Source: Cryptomeria japonica (taxonomy: Eukaryota; Streptophyta; Pinopsida; Cupressales; Cupressaceae). Taken from it: DNA of 64,000 bases. Both the position numbers and the translations under genes were made by a program. Each line of letters opens with the position of its first letter. The stretch's first letter is position 1. The stretch lies in the NCBI RefSeq assembly GCF_030272615.1, contig NC_081406.1, forward strand, positions 185,729,770 through 185,793,769. The letters run 5' to 3'. The notes below the pieces were generated by a model. That model ran no database searches, was not told the DNA's origin, and worked only from the letters and a program-made list of their open reading frames with translations. Shown here in pieces: positions 62,529-64,000 of the stretch.

Positions 62529-63682
62529 TGATGCAGATCAAATACCATGGCTCTAGTAAGAAGAGTTTATCTTTATAGCCTTAAAATTTAAATTCATGAA
62601 ACTAGAATTATGGTAAAACATTTATGTAAGACTAATTTTCAACAATTATTTGAACCATCCAATAAAAATTATTTTCTCCTAAAAGTTACAAACCAAAACC
62701 AAGACATCTTTTCAAATATTATTTTAAATCTACTAGAAACACTATGCTAAATTTAAAGCCAAAACCTCCTAAAAAACCTATTCTACAACAAGCTATAGGA
62801 AACAACACAACATTATATTCTTTCAAACTTTACATAATTCTTACAAAACAAATCCATTCTTTCCAAACCTAAAGAAAAAACATTGAGTTTATCGTCTAAC
62901 ATCTCAATCCACATACTCTTTGATTTCAAATCTCTCCAACTAGGCAATGAAGAATTCTCCTCATATTCTTGCATTCATCTTCTTCATTTTGCACCTTTAA
63001 CACTCTTTTTGTATATTTCCTACCATACCTCCACCTTCTTTGTTCTTCTCTCAAATTTTGGTGTATTTTTTTGCTACTAAGAGTAGAAATATTTAATACT
63101 CTTCCACTCTTTTTTGGGTTTAAGAATATCATTATTTCTTCACTTTCCTATGTTAGGAAATATTTTTTAATTATTTGCCAAAAATTGCCTTCCTTTGTTC
63201 AAACCCACTACCTACACTTTTTTGGCACCTTGGATTATTTCACCAAAAAAAATAATAAATAAATAAATAAATATATTTATAAGGGACTCACAAGATTTAT
63301 GAAATAAGCCCCATCTTGCTTGGGCATGGAGATTTTCTTCCCTTTGATATTATCAAAATATTTAAAATTTCCAAGTTACAACATTTATTTCAATGACCAT
63401 ATGGCTTTATTAATTTTTTTTTTAAATAATGTAGAGAGGAATATAAAAAGAGAAATAATTCATCTCTATATGCTCCTGCATCAAACACCCTAGGTAAGAA
63501 GAATTTATTTATGAGTTGGACTCATAAACATTTGAAGATCGTATGACTTTTCTACATCTACCTATCTTCTTCATCCATTTAATTGTTCTTCTTCATCTCA
63601 CTCTAAACTTCTTCACCTCCACTGGTATGCATCTAAAATTTGTTTCCTATAATACAAATTAAAACCTTTATCATAGAAATGA
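62529..63682 (-). repeat. Right (5') LTR of the Gypsy remnant
   Basis: Begins TGATGCAG next to the primer site and runs to about 63682, where LINE 3' sequence takes over. Its right part matches the left LTR at 60438-61135; the first 500 bp has no match on the left, so the left LTR is truncated. The exact right border is uncertain. Confidence 0.6.
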
Positions 63683-64000
63683 AAAAATGTTTTTGATTAA
63701 GTAAAAATAGGTTTTAAGGGACCCAAAACCCGATTACATTACGAAATATGAGCATGAAAGAGACAAAACAAAACAATTGTAAAAGACTAGCACAAAAACT
63801 AGCAGCTAAGAAAAAGACAGCAAGAAGCCAACAAGAAGTTGGCCCCAAACCCAGCATTACAAATCAATTGAAAACTGTAATGAACTCCTCAGCATTCTGA
63901 ACCAAGAGCATCATCGCCTTGGCAACTTCCCTCAAGTTGTTTCTTTCCTATCTCAGCTGGCTATCTTTCATTTTGGTCTCCATCCCAATAGTGTTCTGCC
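63683..64000 (-). mobile_element. LINE 3' end, runs off the window
   Basis: On the - strand this reads METKMKDSQLR..ERNNLREVAKAMMLLVQNAEEFITVFN and a stop near 63868, then a 3' UTR ending GGGTTTTGGGTCCC and TTTTTACTTAATCAAAAACA. The same ending and a related C-terminus occur at 23402-23935. One stop (R followed by TAG) is in the frame. The 5' part lies beyond 64000. Confidence 0.6.

Overview
The window is plant nuclear DNA, almost all of it decayed mobile elements. The evidence is plant L1-type LINE proteins, Copia and chromovirus LTR retrotransposons primed by initiator-Met-like sites, a CACTA transposon with TNP2-type exons, a PLS-class PPR fragment and a WUSCHEL-related homeobox (WOX) exon. 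The AT-rich composition, old insertions (about 10% LTR divergence by eye in the Copia element), deep nesting and near absence of host genes suggest a large-genome plant. A gymnosperm is my best guess, but that is inference. No bacterial, organellar or viral gene block was seen.

Layout. 1-7.8 kb: a mosaic of LINE fragments in both orientations, with a broken WOX copy at 4.0-4.3 kb. 7.8-9.4 kb: 5' LTR and gag start of a Copia element (called Copia-2 here). 10.18-17.0 kb: the most unusual region. It holds a GC-rich palindromic repeat block, a two-exon transposase-like gene on the + strand with GQFKN and HGKG...DG motifs, a 235-bp tandem repeat, and a convergent multi-exon gene on the - strand. 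This looks like a dead two-gene DNA transposon of a family I cannot name. 18.4-19.3 kb: a palindrome-rich satellite. 19.6-21.8 kb and 30.5-32.9 kb: two copies of one duplicated segment (Copia-2 LTR plus an unknown reading frame). 21.9-22.3 kb: WOX gene fragment on the - strand with plausible exons 1 and 2 and an upstream minisatellite. 23.4-30.3 kb: LINE pieces split by a structurally complete 5,009-bp Copia element with CCAAG target duplications. 33.4-34.2 kb: PPR pseudogene.

35.7-52.7 kb is a CACTA (En/Spm-like) transposon: a ten-exon TNP2/DUF4218/DUF4216 gene, then a second gene resembling plant transposase_24 proteins. The second gene is split by a 9,611-bp chromovirus (Ty3/Gypsy) on the - strand with 2.46-2.48-kb LTRs, GTAAC target duplications and a chromodomain. 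53.8-57.4 kb holds a decayed gene of about 1,190 codons, unrecognised and probably repeat-borne, followed by a degenerate tandem array up to 59.5 kb. 60.4-63.7 kb is an internally deleted Gypsy remnant, and the window ends in the 3' end of another LINE.

The only candidate host genes are the WOX exons and the PPR fragment. In several places the inactivating changes are TGG to TAG/TGA or CGA to TGA, as expected from deamination of methylated cytosine, which suggests long-silenced repeats. Coordinates of LTRs, target duplications, exon borders and stops were read directly from the sequence. Family names rest on recognised motifs, not on database searches.
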